Of a stretch of 44,201 nt of DNA, positions 26,462 to 36,085 are shown piece after piece. The position numbers and the translations under genes were made by a program. A model generated the notes under the pieces. The model searched no databases and had not been told where the DNA came from. It was given only the letters and a program-made list of their open reading frames with translations. Source of the DNA: Planctomycetota bacterium (GTDB lineage: Bacteria; Planctomycetota; Planctomycetia; Planctomycetales; Planctomycetaceae); NCBI GenBank assembly GCA_027624335.1, contig JAQBWV010000022.1, positions 1 to 44,201 on the forward strand, given 5' to 3'. How positions within the stretch are numbered: the first letter of the stretch is position 1; every line of letters starts with the position of its first letter.

Positions 26462-28765
26462 TTATTTCACAGTCGGATGATCAAACGCGGCGGTCGTTGC
26501 GATTTCGGCCAGCAGGGCGTTGATATTAAACCCGCTGCTGACCAGTAAGTCTCTCAGTTTTTCTTTCTGATCGAAACCGTAAGCCTGGATCGGCTGTTTG
26601 GCGACATGCTGAAACAGTCGTTCGACGAACGCCAGATGAACCTCGTCACTGTTCGCCAGGAAGCTGCCAAGCTCTTTGGCACCAGTGAACTTTGCGAGTT
26701 CGCCGGTTTGCTGCAGGTACGAACCAGAGGCGTCGATGTCCCGGTTTCGCTCCTGTTTGCGGAACCGCCCGGCGGCATCAAAGTGTTCCAGCGAGAATCC
26801 CAGCGGATTGATCATCTCATGACAGGATCGACACGCAACCGGGCTGGTCTGCAGAGCCACTCGTTCCCGTGTCGACAGATCAGGATGCAAATCCGGAGGG
26901 ATCGGTGTGATCGCTTCAGCCGGCGGCTTGAGCGACCGTCCCAGAATGCTGCGGGAAATGAATACACCCCGATGAATCGGCGAGCTGCTTGAGTAGTAGG
27001 CGAATCCGGTCATAAGGAACGGATGCGAAAACACTCCGGAACGAACGTCGGGCTCGAACGCCACCTTCTGAAACGGAGCATCATCCGGCAAATCCGCGCG
27101 ATAGAACGCGGCCAACCGACCATTCAGAAACAGATTTGACGATTGCAGCAGATCGCGCAGGTCGGGTTTCTCCCGCGAGACAAAATCGTCAATCGTCAGC
27201 TCGATCGAAGTTCGCAGATCTGAAAGCAGCGTCTCGTCGAATCCTGGAATCAACTCCGTGTCTTTGGACACGTCATCGATGTCGTCAACTTTCAGCCACT
27301 GGTGGAAAAACTGCTGCAGCTTCACTCGCGAGCGAGGATCCTGAATCATGCGCTCGGCCGTGCGGGAGACCTGGTCGCGCCGGTCCAGTGATTTGCTGCT
27401 GGCACCGTTCCACAACTGGTTGTCTGGCAAAGTATCCCACAGACCAAAAGACAAACGCGCCGCCACGTCAAAAACGTCGTTCTCGCCGCCAGCTTCGCGA
27501 TAGAGAAATCGAGGCGACTTCAGCGCCAGCATGACGATTCGGCGAACGGCCGTTTCTGCGTTGTCCGCTTTTTCGAACTGACCGCCAATGTAGAAGGTCT
27601 TCTGCTCGTCGGACAGTGACCGTCGAAACGCCCGCTCAACAAATCGTTCACTGAACGATCGAAGTTTGTCGGTGCGGTTGTCGGCTTTGTCTCGGCTTCC
27701 TGACAACCGATCCAGATCGTCGAACACTTTTCCGGCGACTTCGACGGCGGCCGATGTCGTGGCGGCGTCCCACTCCTTTGAGACGGAAGTACCGCGAACA
27801 TAACCAACGCTGCGATCGTCAGGCGGGAATGGCGTTTCGACTGTCAGCACTTCCGGAAATCGATCCGGCAGCAGATAGCGTTCAGGGATCGGCTGTTCCG
27901 TCTTGAACGGAGCCTTCCAGTGAAGTCGAATCTCTGCCGATTTTCCGTTGAATTTCGAGAAATCCAGACGTAGCGGATAAGCATGTCCGCCGATCATGTA
28001 CATCCTGTTGCGGTATTCAGCATCGTCGCCTGACCGAACTTTCCCATCAATGAACGGGACGCGGGAATCGTTCAGCCAGAACAGCATGCCGTTGTCCGTT
28101 CGGACGATGAATTCGTATTCGCCAGTTTCAGGTGCAATCAACGAACCCTGCCAACGGATGGAAAACTCGTCCTTCTTCTCGAACTTGCTGTCGACCGGCA
28201 CGTCTTCGCCAAAGTCAAAATCGATTGCCGCATCGACACGTTTGAAGTCCGTTTTCTTTTCGCCCTTAAATCGACCGGAGGCAAAGTATTCAGCCTGCAG
28301 TCCGCGTTTTTCATCGACATTTCTGGAACCGCGAAACAGCCCGACGAGATCGGCCACTGCGTTGCGGTACTGTGCCACGGTCAACCGCGCGAGTTCGACG
28401 CGGGGAGGTCGGATGCGAGCCTGTGCAATGGGAGAATAGAAAGCGTCATAAATGTAGGCGGCGACGAGTTCGGATTCTTTCCCCACGCAGGTTTCCGACT
28501 CGCCTTCGGGCATGGTGTCCGAGATGACTCGCGCGAGATCCACCAGCGGCCTGTCCCCCGCCAGCGATTCCGGAAACTTGTCGGCAGTCCCCTGGCCATT
28601 CTCGCCATGACAAGACGCACACTTCATCACGTAGATCGACTTCCCCGGATGATCTGCCGCGATCAATGACGCACTGACACTGATCAGCAGCAGCGAAGCG
28701 GCCAGTGAAAACCGAAATCGGATTGAGTTGCCCGCGCACAGCGCCGGCGTACTGGAGTGAAGCAA
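26462..28765 (-). CDS. Cytochrome c / PA14 / DUF1592-DUF1588-DUF1585 protein
   Basis: 767 residues. No ATG fits; the start is likely TTG 28765, with GGAG 7 bases before. A signal peptide (FRFSLAASLLLISVSASLIAA) leads to a class I haem site CASCH (~50). Next come a DUF1587-like motif (LTVAQYRNAVADLVGL), a PA14 sugar-binding domain (DFDFGEDVPVD through RLHWKAPF), DUF1592 (FVERAFRRSLSDEQK), DUF1588 with ACRSCHEMINPLGF, a second CxxCH, and a DUF1585 end (HLAFVERLFQHVAKQPIQAYG). This is the giant secreted cytochrome class common in planctomycetes, thought to take part in polysaccharide-linked surface processes. It pairs with the DUF1552 gene. Confidence 0.93.
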   Translation of the reverse strand: MLHSSTPALCAGNSIRFRFSLAASLLLISVSASLIAADHPGKSIYVMKCASCHGENGQGTADKFPESLAGDRPLVDLARVISDTMPEGESETCVGKESELVAAYIYDAFYSPIAQARIRPPRVELARLTVAQYRNAVADLVGLFRGSRNVDEKRGLQAEYFASGRFKGEKKTDFKRVDAAIDFDFGEDVPVDSKFEKKDEFSIRWQGSLIAPETGEYEFIVRTDNGMLFWLNDSRVPFIDGKVRSGDDAEYRNRMYMIGGHAYPLRLDFSKFNGKSAEIRLHWKAPFKTEQPIPERYLLPDRFPEVLTVETPFPPDDRSVGYVRGTSVSKEWDAATTSAAVEVAGKVFDDLDRLSGSRDKADNRTDKLRSFSERFVERAFRRSLSDEQKTFYIGGQFEKADNAETAVRRIVMLALKSPRFLYREAGGENDVFDVAARLSFGLWDTLPDNQLWNGASSKSLDRRDQVSRTAERMIQDPRSRVKLQQFFHQWLKVDDIDDVSKDTELIPGFDETLLSDLRTSIELTIDDFVSREKPDLRDLLQSSNLFLNGRLAAFYRADLPDDAPFQKVAFEPDVRSGVFSHPFLMTGFAYYSSSSPIHRGVFISRSILGRSLKPPAEAITPIPPDLHPDLSTRERVALQTSPVACRSCHEMINPLGFSLEHFDAAGRFRKQERNRDIDASGSYLQQTGELAKFTGAKELGSFLANSDEVHLAFVERLFQHVAKQPIQAYGFDQKEKLRDLLVSSGFNINALLAEIATTAAFDHPTVK

Positions 28766-29046
28766 TGCGAAGCTCCATGTCGTAATTCAAAGGAGGCAGG
28801 ACGGTCGCGTCTTCGTGGAACGAAGACCAATCGCAATCGGGGGAGGGAACACTGTGGCAAGCTGCTGCGCAACACTGGCCAGTCAAGTCCGGCCACCGGA
28901 GTGACATCAGTTTCAATCAGAGTACTTGTGCATTTCGTGCATCGTCAATCGGATAGTCGACTGCGAAAAGTTCTGGGGGGCAATCTGCGGTTTCTGACTT
29001 GCCTGAAAAACAAACAGCAGCCAAACGGTTCGCAGACGGCCGAAGT
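28766..29046. other. Intergenic region, RNase D to DUF1592 gene
   Basis: 281 bases without a supported gene. The downstream open frames are shadows of the 767-residue protein. I see no strong hairpin. Confidence 0.5.
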
Positions 29047-30225
29047 CTATTCGACCGGTTCAAAGACCAGCGGATGTTCTGAGTTCGGATCGGCAACCCG
29101 CAGAGCAACCTTTCCTTCAACAACGTTGCGGAGAAGGTCGCCACAGACTTCCGCTCGCCACCCTGTGCTCAGACGCGGAGCCTGCGCAGGCTTTGATCCG
29201 GAACTGTACCAGCGGATCCAATCTTTCAGGTCGCTCGACGTTCCGACGATTCCCGCTGACAGTTGCAGTTCGCCACACCGATTCGCCAGAGCCAGTGCCA
29301 GCAGCTTGCCCAGCACTGGTTCGTCGGGTCCTGAATCGTTGTTCCGAAATCGCGGCGGGAACTCGTCCGGCGGCAGCGCAAGAGCCATCTGCACACACTC
29401 GACGATCTCGCCGGCACTGCGGCGGAAGTTCGTTCGATTCAGGTCTCGCGAATTGAGCAGTTCGGATTCAGACTTTGGCTGACGGCGCGCGAGATCGATC
29501 AATAGATCGTCGCGCAGAATTCGTCGCATTGGCTGGTCACGTGACTCAGCCGTCTGCTCACGCCACCGGTACAACTCGCGAACCACTGCGAGCTGTCGCG
29601 AATTCAGCCGCCGGACTCCCGACAACTTCATCCACTGACCGCCGGCTCGTTCGGCTTCCATGTCGTCCAGAAGTCGCTCGAATTCTTCCTCAGCCCACGT
29701 CAGGCGATTCTTCTTTCCGAGCCACGCTTTCTGCCGATCCCACACTTCCAGCACGTAACGTACGTCATCGATCGCGTAGGTGATCTGACGATCGGTCAGC
29801 GGTCGGCGTTGCCAGTCCGTGCGAGTTTCTGTCGAGTGGATTGTCTTGTTGAGCACTCGAAGCAACAGTCGTTCGTAGCTGAGCGGGTAACTGGAACTCC
29901 GTAGTCCTTCGGCCAGTTGCACGTCGATCAGCAACCGCGGGCGTTGCCCGGTACTTGTCAGACAGAAACGGGATTCTTCCCGACCGGCGTGGACGACGAC
30001 CGTTGTCTGGTCGTCCTGCATGATGTTCCACCAGTCGGAAACGTCGACCTCAAACGGGTCGACGGCGGCAGCCTGATCGCGCGTCGCCAGCTGGATCAGA
30101 CACAGCTTCGGGCGAAACGTATTTTCCGAGATGAACTCCGTGTCGAATGCGACGATACCAGCCTCGCGAATGTGCGAGCAGAGATCATCAAATTCCTTCT
30201 GGTCCGTAATCAGCCGATCCGACAT
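29047..30225 (-). CDS. rnd: Ribonuclease D
   Basis: 392 residues, close to RNase D length. The DEDDy exonuclease motifs are visible: Asp28-Glu30 in AFDTEF, the VVVHAGREESRF and LLIDVQLAEGL region, and TYAIDDVRYVLEVW with the Tyr/Asp of ExoIII. An HRDC-like helical domain follows from ~210 (LAVVRELYRWREQTAESRDQPMRRILRDD), with a second similar stretch to the end. The enzyme trims 3' ends of tRNA precursors and other small RNAs in the cytoplasm. It is alone on the minus strand, flanked by gaps. Confidence 0.95.
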   Translation of the reverse strand: MSDRLITDQKEFDDLCSHIREAGIVAFDTEFISENTFRPKLCLIQLATRDQAAAVDPFEVDVSDWWNIMQDDQTTVVVHAGREESRFCLTSTGQRPRLLIDVQLAEGLRSSSYPLSYERLLLRVLNKTIHSTETRTDWQRRPLTDRQITYAIDDVRYVLEVWDRQKAWLGKKNRLTWAEEEFERLLDDMEAERAGGQWMKLSGVRRLNSRQLAVVRELYRWREQTAESRDQPMRRILRDDLLIDLARRQPKSESELLNSRDLNRTNFRRSAGEIVECVQMALALPPDEFPPRFRNNDSGPDEPVLGKLLALALANRCGELQLSAGIVGTSSDLKDWIRWYSSGSKPAQAPRLSTGWRAEVCGDLLRNVVEGKVALRVADPNSEHPLVFEPVE

Positions 30226-30792
30226 CCGATAGTCCTGGTGAGTCCCGAGGAGTGAGACTCGTTCAGCAGCGACCAGTAAGGGAGTGCGTCGGGATTCGGA
30301 TGGCCAGTCGCTGCCGACAATGACGCACTCCCCTGCGGGCCGCAGTTAAACGATAAAAACAGGTCGGGAGTGTCGTCGAAACGGGCTGGACTCGGCAACC
30401 AATCGGCCCTGCAGGTGCGCATGCGACGTCGATCGCGTCGCCGGTCATGCCCTTCCATTTCGAGAAACCGGTTGTGTTTGGGATTGTGTACTGCCGATTA
30501 CTGGGCCCCGCACTGTTGTCTTTACATTTGTTTGAAAACGGACCGCTCTGCGGCGAACTGATTACAAAGTAGCCATCTCGCTCCGTCGAGATGAGCGGAT
30601 TGCGGAATCGCGCTGCTGAGTCCACAACGCATTGCCGTAAGATTTATCTCTCCGCGAGAAACACTTCCCGGAAATTCCGCACCGAACGTTGACGTCAGCT
30701 CATCTCGACGGAGCGAGATGGCTACTTTTTGAACGACAGATTCCCGCCTGCGCGCGGATGAGCATCCTGCGCAGCCTCACGTCCTCGTAGCG
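30226..30792. other. 567-base gene-free gap carrying a REPIN-like element
   Basis: No open frame here looks coding. The main structure is the perfect inverted-repeat element at 30566-30728. The rest should contain the rnd promoter and the terminator of the large membrane protein. Confidence 0.6.
30566..30728. repeat. REPIN/MITE-like element, 31-bp perfect inverted ends
   Basis: The 163-bp unit has 31-base termini at 30566-30596 and 30698-30728 that are exact complements. Each terminus begins with GTAG within AAAGTAGCC and holds an internal hairpin, CATCTCG-N6-CGAGATG. GTAG followed by a small palindrome, arranged as two facing copies, is the layout of REPs mobilised by RAYT transposases (REPINs). 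No clear target-site duplication is visible. The interior of about 101 bases is not coding. A part of the same end is at 1-11 of the window. Confidence 0.85.
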
Positions 30793-33321
30793 TTACGTCA
30801 GGTTAGCGAATTTGCGGACGAGCCACTCAACGAACATCATGCCGATGACCAGCCCGAACGTCAGCCAGGTGCTCCACAGCGGGATGACTTCGACCGTCGT
30901 TTCAGTCATTCGAGGCGGATCGAACTTCGCCAGCATTTCGCGAGCGTTGTAAAGCTCGGAACTGCGTCCGCCAGTTTCTGCAGCGATGCTCTCCTGTAAT
31001 GAGCGGTTGCGCGTCGCACTGCGACGCTCCACCGACAGATCGGCAACCTGAAAGTAGACGTCGACCGGTTCCAGCGAAACCGGATCGTTCACGCGGACCA
31101 CGTAGTTGCCCGCTTCGCTGACGGGAACGCGAGTCTCGAAAACTCCAGGACGATACTCGGCCAGAGTGATCGGGCGAGTCTCACCAGGAGCTTCGGTCGA
31201 ACGGCCCGGCAACCAGACTTCTCCGGTGAGATGTCGCTCGTCGAGCATGTCGCCTGTCAGCGGTTCAAAATTCTCGTCGAACGCTTCCACCGTAATCAGA
31301 GCCGTCTGGTCGGGCTGGTACTGCTGCCGATCCGCTCGCACAACGAATCGCTTTTGACTGCCGAGAGCATGACTTAATCCGAGACGATGAATCATCTGCC
31401 CCCAGAACTGACGGTAGTATGTTTCTCCGTACTTCCGCCGTAGCCGCCACATTTCGTTGTGAGCCAGATAGATCACTTCACCGCGACCGTAACGGCGAAT
31501 CGCAATCAGCGGCTGCGGCGTGCGGCCATCGACGCAGGTGTCGCGAGGATGTTCGGCCAGGACGGTTGTCGCGCTGGACTCAACGCGTCGCACGGGTTGA
31601 TACCAGGGCTGATTTCCCAGGTTCTTCCAGCCCTTCGCGTTCTCGACATCGGACTCGCCCAGTCTCATGAAATCGAACGACGATGCCAGTGGCGTCAGTT
31701 GCAATTCGAATTCGTGATCGTCTCGGAACTGGCCGTCAGGGTCGACGATGACCGGCAACATTCCCGCGATGGGTGTTGAGGCCAGTTCGCCAGGACCGAA
31801 GCGTGGTCCGGCCATCACGACCAGTCCGCCGCCGAACTTGCCGACAAACTCCTTGACCATTTCTCCGAAGCGAGTGCTCAATGACGACGCCGGCATATCG
31901 CCCAGAAAGATGACGTCGTACTCGAAGAACTCATTCCGCGGAAGAGTGAGTGTCGGCACGAACAACTCGTTCGTTTCCCGCACGATCGGATCAGAAGACC
32001 GCAGGTACGTGCGAAATCCTCGTAGTCCGACGAGCTTGTCACGGTGGAACACTTCTTTAACAAATCGCCATTCCCAGGCGGGTTCGTACTCGACGAACAG
32101 CAGACGCAGGAAATCGTCGATGACGGTAACTTCCCGCTCAGCCCGATTATTCAGCTCGACGGTTTCACCATCAACCGGGTCAACTTCCGCGATAAACATG
32201 AACCGCCCAGCGTCTTCCGGAGTGAACGGAAACTCGAGCACCGTCGATGGTCCTGACAACTGCACGCTCCGTTCGCCGACGGGAATCGTCTGACCGGAAA
32301 CTCGATCGCTGCCGCTTTCCATAGGACGAGCGGTCACTCGCACCGCGACCTGCACGCCGTCGAGTTCCTGTTGCCTCAGTGTGACGGTGACATTGGACGT
32401 TTCTGCTTTCTTCATCTTCAACGAAGTCTGCAGATCAACCGCGAGATCGACCGCGTGCGTTGCTCCGACTCCAATGGTGAAGACCGGGACATTCAAGCGT
32501 CTCGCCGCTTCGATGGGTGAGACGCCCGAGTTCTGATCGAAATCGCTGATCGCCACGACTGCGGTCAGGCCAGTCGCCGTGTGCCGACGCCGCAACTCGT
32601 TAAAGGCCGCTCCCAGTGAGGTGACAGGACCATCCGCCTTGTACTGACCGGCGATGTGCTGCGGGTCGACTTCGGACTCGGCAGCCTCGTCGGTTGATAA
32701 TGCGATCGCTGACACTTCGTCTGGTCGGCGAAACTGAAAGACTTCGATTCTGAATCGCTCGGCGAGCTCTCCCAACGGATTTCCGTCACTCGTCAGCCAC
32801 GACTTGATCTGCGCTTCCCGAGTGATTTCATTGGCGAATGGTTTTGCAGGAAACACCGGTCCCGGGTCTGACGTGCCTTGCTCTTCCGGATTCGATGCCA
32901 CCTGCCTGCCGTCGCCGACGGTTGCAGTCGCTGCCGTTAGATCGATCGTCGATTTGAGACGCTCGACCTCCTCATCGGTGAGTCGGTCGATGATATTCAT
33001 GCTGTCAGTTCCGTCGAGCAGCAACCACACCACGGGTCGAGGATGCAACGAAAACGCGACTTCGATGATCGGATCGGCAAGGATCAGAAGCAGCAGACAG
33101 AGCAGCGTTCCGCGAAGAAAACCCAGCAGCACTCGCCGACTGCGTGACGCTCTCTGCTGATACTTGAGGTAAAACCACGCGGAGACGAACGCAAGCCCCA
33201 GCCAGCCGAATAACAGCCAGGCCGGACCATTGTGCGCCCAGTCAGCTCCGAACGACATCGCCACACTGTCGATCGAATCGACGTTTTCGCGGCCGAGCAG
33301 GCGTGCAATGAATGTCTGCAT
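30793..33321 (-). CDS. Large membrane protein, VWA/GATase-like, BatA-type layout
   Basis: 842 residues. Two N-terminal membrane segments (GPAWLLFGWLGLAFVSAWFYL and VLLGFLRGTLLCLLLLILAD) are followed by a von Willebrand A-like beginning (VVWLLLDGTDSMNIID), an inserted variable region, strands ending in VAISDFDQNSGVSPIEAARRLNVPVFTIGVG, Ig-like segments, and a glutamine-amidotransferase-like fold (FDYDVIFLGDMPAS-type strand, GGLVVMAGPRFGPGELASTPI). A last membrane helix (TWLTFGLVIGMMFVEWLV) ends the protein. Such proteins often lie in MoxR/VWA operons of planctomycetes; here no MoxR is adjacent. The periplasmic role is unknown. Confidence 0.8.
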   Translation of the reverse strand: MQTFIARLLGRENVDSIDSVAMSFGADWAHNGPAWLLFGWLGLAFVSAWFYLKYQQRASRSRRVLLGFLRGTLLCLLLLILADPIIEVAFSLHPRPVVWLLLDGTDSMNIIDRLTDEEVERLKSTIDLTAATATVGDGRQVASNPEEQGTSDPGPVFPAKPFANEITREAQIKSWLTSDGNPLGELAERFRIEVFQFRRPDEVSAIALSTDEAAESEVDPQHIAGQYKADGPVTSLGAAFNELRRRHTATGLTAVVAISDFDQNSGVSPIEAARRLNVPVFTIGVGATHAVDLAVDLQTSLKMKKAETSNVTVTLRQQELDGVQVAVRVTARPMESGSDRVSGQTIPVGERSVQLSGPSTVLEFPFTPEDAGRFMFIAEVDPVDGETVELNNRAEREVTVIDDFLRLLFVEYEPAWEWRFVKEVFHRDKLVGLRGFRTYLRSSDPIVRETNELFVPTLTLPRNEFFEYDVIFLGDMPASSLSTRFGEMVKEFVGKFGGGLVVMAGPRFGPGELASTPIAGMLPVIVDPDGQFRDDHEFELQLTPLASSFDFMRLGESDVENAKGWKNLGNQPWYQPVRRVESSATTVLAEHPRDTCVDGRTPQPLIAIRRYGRGEVIYLAHNEMWRLRRKYGETYYRQFWGQMIHRLGLSHALGSQKRFVVRADRQQYQPDQTALITVEAFDENFEPLTGDMLDERHLTGEVWLPGRSTEAPGETRPITLAEYRPGVFETRVPVSEAGNYVVRVNDPVSLEPVDVYFQVADLSVERRSATRNRSLQESIAAETGGRSSELYNAREMLAKFDPPRMTETTVEVIPLWSTWLTFGLVIGMMFVEWLVRKFANLT

Positions 33322-33522
33322 CGATGGTCAAATCCTGGCGATTACTGCGGTGCGACGGGCACTTCGGCACCGAACGTGCCCCTCGCCACGAGCCTCTTGA
33401 CTGACCGGCGTGGTCGACCGTAACGCTGACGTACTCATAACCGACAGTTGATCTGTCGGCTATCCAGCGACGAGTTCGCCCTCAACTCCTGGCTCACTTT
33501 TCGTAGGGGCATAATCAGGAGA

Positions 33523-33567
33523 GGAATGTACGTTTGCCAGGAGTCCGCTATCGCAAACGTGCATTCC
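33523..33567. repeat. 15-bp stem-loop between membrane protein and cyclophilin
   Basis: GGAATGTACGTTTGC pairs with GCAAACGTGCATTCC (14 of 15) around a 15-base loop. It lies 36 bases beyond the cyclophilin stop on the minus strand and may stabilise or terminate that transcript. No U-tract follows, so it may be a repeat element. Confidence 0.6.
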
Positions 33568-33603
33568 GCTTCGCTCCGCGCACCCTGCCGCTGCTGGCGA
33601 TCG

Positions 33604-34161
33604 TTACGAGGTTTCCTGATGCTGGTTCTTAGGAGTCACAATCACCTGAGACGCTGTGATCTTTACTTCGACCTTCGGTCGATCGTTCCCATCTGTTGCG
33701 GCGTTGCCGATAGAGAGAGCGTTCTTGAGACTCGCGTCGTCGGCGGTTTTTCCAAAGACTGTGTATTGCCGGTCCAGATGCGGAACTCGACCCATGCAGA
33801 CGAAAAACTGGGAACCGGCCGAGTTCGGATCGGACGTGCGAGCCATCGACAGAACACCAGCTTCGTGGAGAACATCACTGAATTCAGCATCGATCGTGTA
33901 GCCAGGCCCGCCGGTGCCGGTGCCGTTCGGGCAGCCCACTTGAATGACAAAGTCTTTGATGACTCGGTGAAAAATGATTCCGTTGTAGTAGCCAATTTTC
34001 GTCAGGCCGATGATGTTTCTGGAGTGGCCTGGAGCGACATCCGGGTACAGATCGAGCAGCATTCTGCCGGCTGTCGTTTCAAACTCGATCTGATAGGTGT
34101 TGGCGTCGAAGTCAACGTCGGCGAGAGCTGCATCCACTTCTGCACGTCGGTTAGCGGCCAT
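33604..34161 (-). CDS. Cyclophilin-type peptidyl-prolyl cis-trans isomerase
   Basis: 185 residues from ATG 34161; the open frame goes to 34236 but the upstream part does not fit the family. Cyclophilin motifs are IIFHRVIKDFVIQVGCPNGTGTGGPGY (with the catalytic Arg), FSDVLHEAGVLSMARTSDPNSAGSQFFVCMG and HLDRQYTVFGK. There is no signal peptide, so it acts in the cytoplasm as a proline isomerase or chaperone. It is divergent from the cupin gene. Confidence 0.95.
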   Translation of the reverse strand: MAANRRAEVDAALADVDFDANTYQIEFETTAGRMLLDLYPDVAPGHSRNIIGLTKIGYYNGIIFHRVIKDFVIQVGCPNGTGTGGPGYTIDAEFSDVLHEAGVLSMARTSDPNSAGSQFFVCMGRVPHLDRQYTVFGKTADDASLKNALSIGNAATDGNDRPKVEVKITASQVIVTPKNQHQETS

Positions 34162-34471
34162 TCTGGGTCTTTCGTTATCTGAGTTTGAGATTGAGATTGG
34201 AAATAGGAAGCCAGATTCAAAACCATTCCGACACAAACTATCGGGAACACAACCGGTCAGAGCGCCGGCTTAACTGAGTACTGTCTGTCGATCGCCATCC
34301 GCTGCTGAATTTTCTGCCGGCACATCCGCCGACCGTCAGTGAGCAAAAGACGAGATTGGGTTGAGAGTTGTCTGTCGACCGCTGAGAGTACCGTTCCCGT
34401 CGCATAGTCGGACCAGAATCCGGCCCCACCGCGACAAACACCACATTCCCGAAACGACCGAAGTACTCAGT

Positions 34472-34834
34472 ATGAGCGATACCATAGAGCCCCGATGGCA
34501 AGTCGTCGACTTTGCGAAGCTGCCGGGAACTCCGTGCCCGTGCGGCATCGCGAAACGAGCGTTCGCCGAGGTCGCCGACTATCCGGCGACGATCCACGTC
34601 ACGGAAATCAAAGAAGACGCCGAACTGCATTACCACAAGCGGCTGACCGAGACCTATTTCATCCTCGAATGTGGCCCGGATGCGAAAATGCAGTTGAACG
34701 AAGAAATCATCCCGCTACGTCAGGGAATGTGCATTCGCATTCCGCCAGGCGTCCGGCACCGAGCGATCGGCACGATGAAGATCATCAATTTCGTGATCCC
34801 GAAATTCGATCCAGTAGACGAACACTTCGACTGA
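34472..34834 (+). CDS. Small cupin-domain protein
   Basis: 120 residues from ATG 34472. The single cupin shows motif 1 in ELHYHKRLTETYFILECGPDAKMQLNEE (His, His and Glu metal ligands) and motif 2 in MCIRIPPGVRHRAIG with the second His. A Cys-Pro-Cys near residue 22 is unusual. Small mono-cupins of this sort include sugar isomerases and dioxygenase-like enzymes. No neighbour identifies the substrate. Confidence 0.85.
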   Translation: MSDTIEPRWQVVDFAKLPGTPCPCGIAKRAFAEVADYPATIHVTEIKEDAELHYHKRLTETYFILECGPDAKMQLNEEIIPLRQGMCIRIPPGVRHRAIGTMKIINFVIPKFDPVDEHFD

Positions 34835-34860
34835 GCTGCCTGCTCGTTGATCTGATTGTT

Positions 34861-34956
34861 TTTCGGGTAGGTGAGGCTCTGCCTGACGGAAACCCGAATT
34901 GATTTTCAGTAATACCTTCGCCAATTTTCGTCAGGCAGAGCTTCACCTGCCCGAAA
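34861..34956. repeat. REP-like inverted pair, family 2, copy C
   Basis: Arms 34861-34888 and 34929-34956 (28 bp) are inverted and match at 26 of 28 positions; each starts TTTCGGGYAGGTGARGCTCT and ends GCCTGACG. The 40-base interior is AT-rich. The two other copies in the window have the same layout. It is 27 bases after the cupin stop. Confidence 0.85.
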
Positions 34957-35131
34957 CTCACAGAGCGCACCCGCATCAGAAGCCCGCGACGGCACTCCTT
35001 GACGGTCAAAATCAGCCGGCCCTATACTCGCCACCGTGGACGGTATTGGAGGCCGTCGCTCCGCAGAACGGCATCGTGTAAGGATCGGGCAGCGGACTTT
35101 CGATTCGTTTTTCATAAGCAAGGTATGCTCG

Positions 35132-36085
35132 ATGAGCACTGGTGAACAGCAGGAACAGCATGATCCCGCAGCGGTCGATCTGACCGCTCGCGTGTCGGGG
35201 TTCATCGTGCAATATGTCAAGCAGATTGCCTTTGGTATCGTTGCACTGGTGATCCTGTTAGCCGTGATTGCGTCGATTTCCAACACGGGACGAACGGCCG
35301 CTGAGGAAAGCTGGTCTCGTTTCGCCTCGGCACAGGGAGCTGGCGACTTCGCCAACGTCGCGTCCGATTTTCCAGGGACGGAAATCGCTGTCTGGGCGCG
35401 CCTCACCGAGGGTGAGATGCTGCTCAGCGAGGCTGTCCAGCTTCAGTTCAGCGATCGCGCCGCCGCGACTGGCCAGTTCAAAAAAGCCGGCGAGGCTCTT
35501 GATTCGGTCCTGAGCAGCTCCAATCTTCCTGCTGAAGCGAGAGAACGGGCGTTGCTGGGCAAAGCGAGACAGCTCGAAGCAACGTCCGACGGAAACATGG
35601 ACGAGGCGATTGCTGCCTACGAAAAGGTCAAAGGGATTCCAAATTCGATCTACGCGGAACTGGTCGACAGTAGGATCGAAGCTCTCAAGAAGGATGATAC
35701 AAAGGCCTTCTATGCCTGGTTCGCCAAACAATCACCGAAACCCGAAGACCGAGCGACACCACGCGATGGGCTGCCGACGGGGCATCCGGAGCTGCCTGTC
35801 ACGCTGCCGCCAATTCCTGAAGAGCTGTTTCCTGCCAACTGGTCTGAGCTGACGGTCAAAGATGAACCGGCGTTTGAAGAACCAGGTGCCACGGACGAAA
35901 ACACCACGACAAAACCAGTGGACGATACTGCCGTCAAAGAGCCTGCTCCGAAGGAGTCTGCTCCAGTAGAACCGGCTCCAAAGGACTCGAAGGATGACAC
36001 GGCCTCACCCGCAGACGGGCCTGCAGCGAAAGGAGCTCCCGGAGACGACGCAGCGACCAGCAGCGAGTCATCCAAGCCGGAATGA
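35132..36085 (+). CDS. Membrane-anchored TPR-like protein, acidic tail
   Basis: 317 residues from ATG 35132. A membrane helix lies at ~35-55 (IAFGIVALVILLAVIAS). The following ~150 residues form TPR-like helical hairpins (TEGEMLLSEAVQLQF, RERALLGKARQLEATSDGNMDEAIAAYEKVKG), as in the YfgM/tetratricopeptide-like PF09976 group. The last ~90 residues are rich in Pro, Ala, Lys and Asp/Glu (KEPAPKESAPVEPAPKDSK). The bulk should be outside the cytoplasm. Its stop overlaps the start of the pseudouridine synthase gene as ATGA. Function unknown; YfgM proteins help secretion quality control. Confidence 0.8.
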   Translation: MSTGEQQEQHDPAAVDLTARVSGFIVQYVKQIAFGIVALVILLAVIASISNTGRTAAEESWSRFASAQGAGDFANVASDFPGTEIAVWARLTEGEMLLSEAVQLQFSDRAAATGQFKKAGEALDSVLSSSNLPAEARERALLGKARQLEATSDGNMDEAIAAYEKVKGIPNSIYAELVDSRIEALKKDDTKAFYAWFAKQSPKPEDRATPRDGLPTGHPELPVTLPPIPEELFPANWSELTVKDEPAFEEPGATDENTTTKPVDDTAVKEPAPKESAPVEPAPKDSKDDTASPADGPAAKGAPGDDAATSSESSKPE

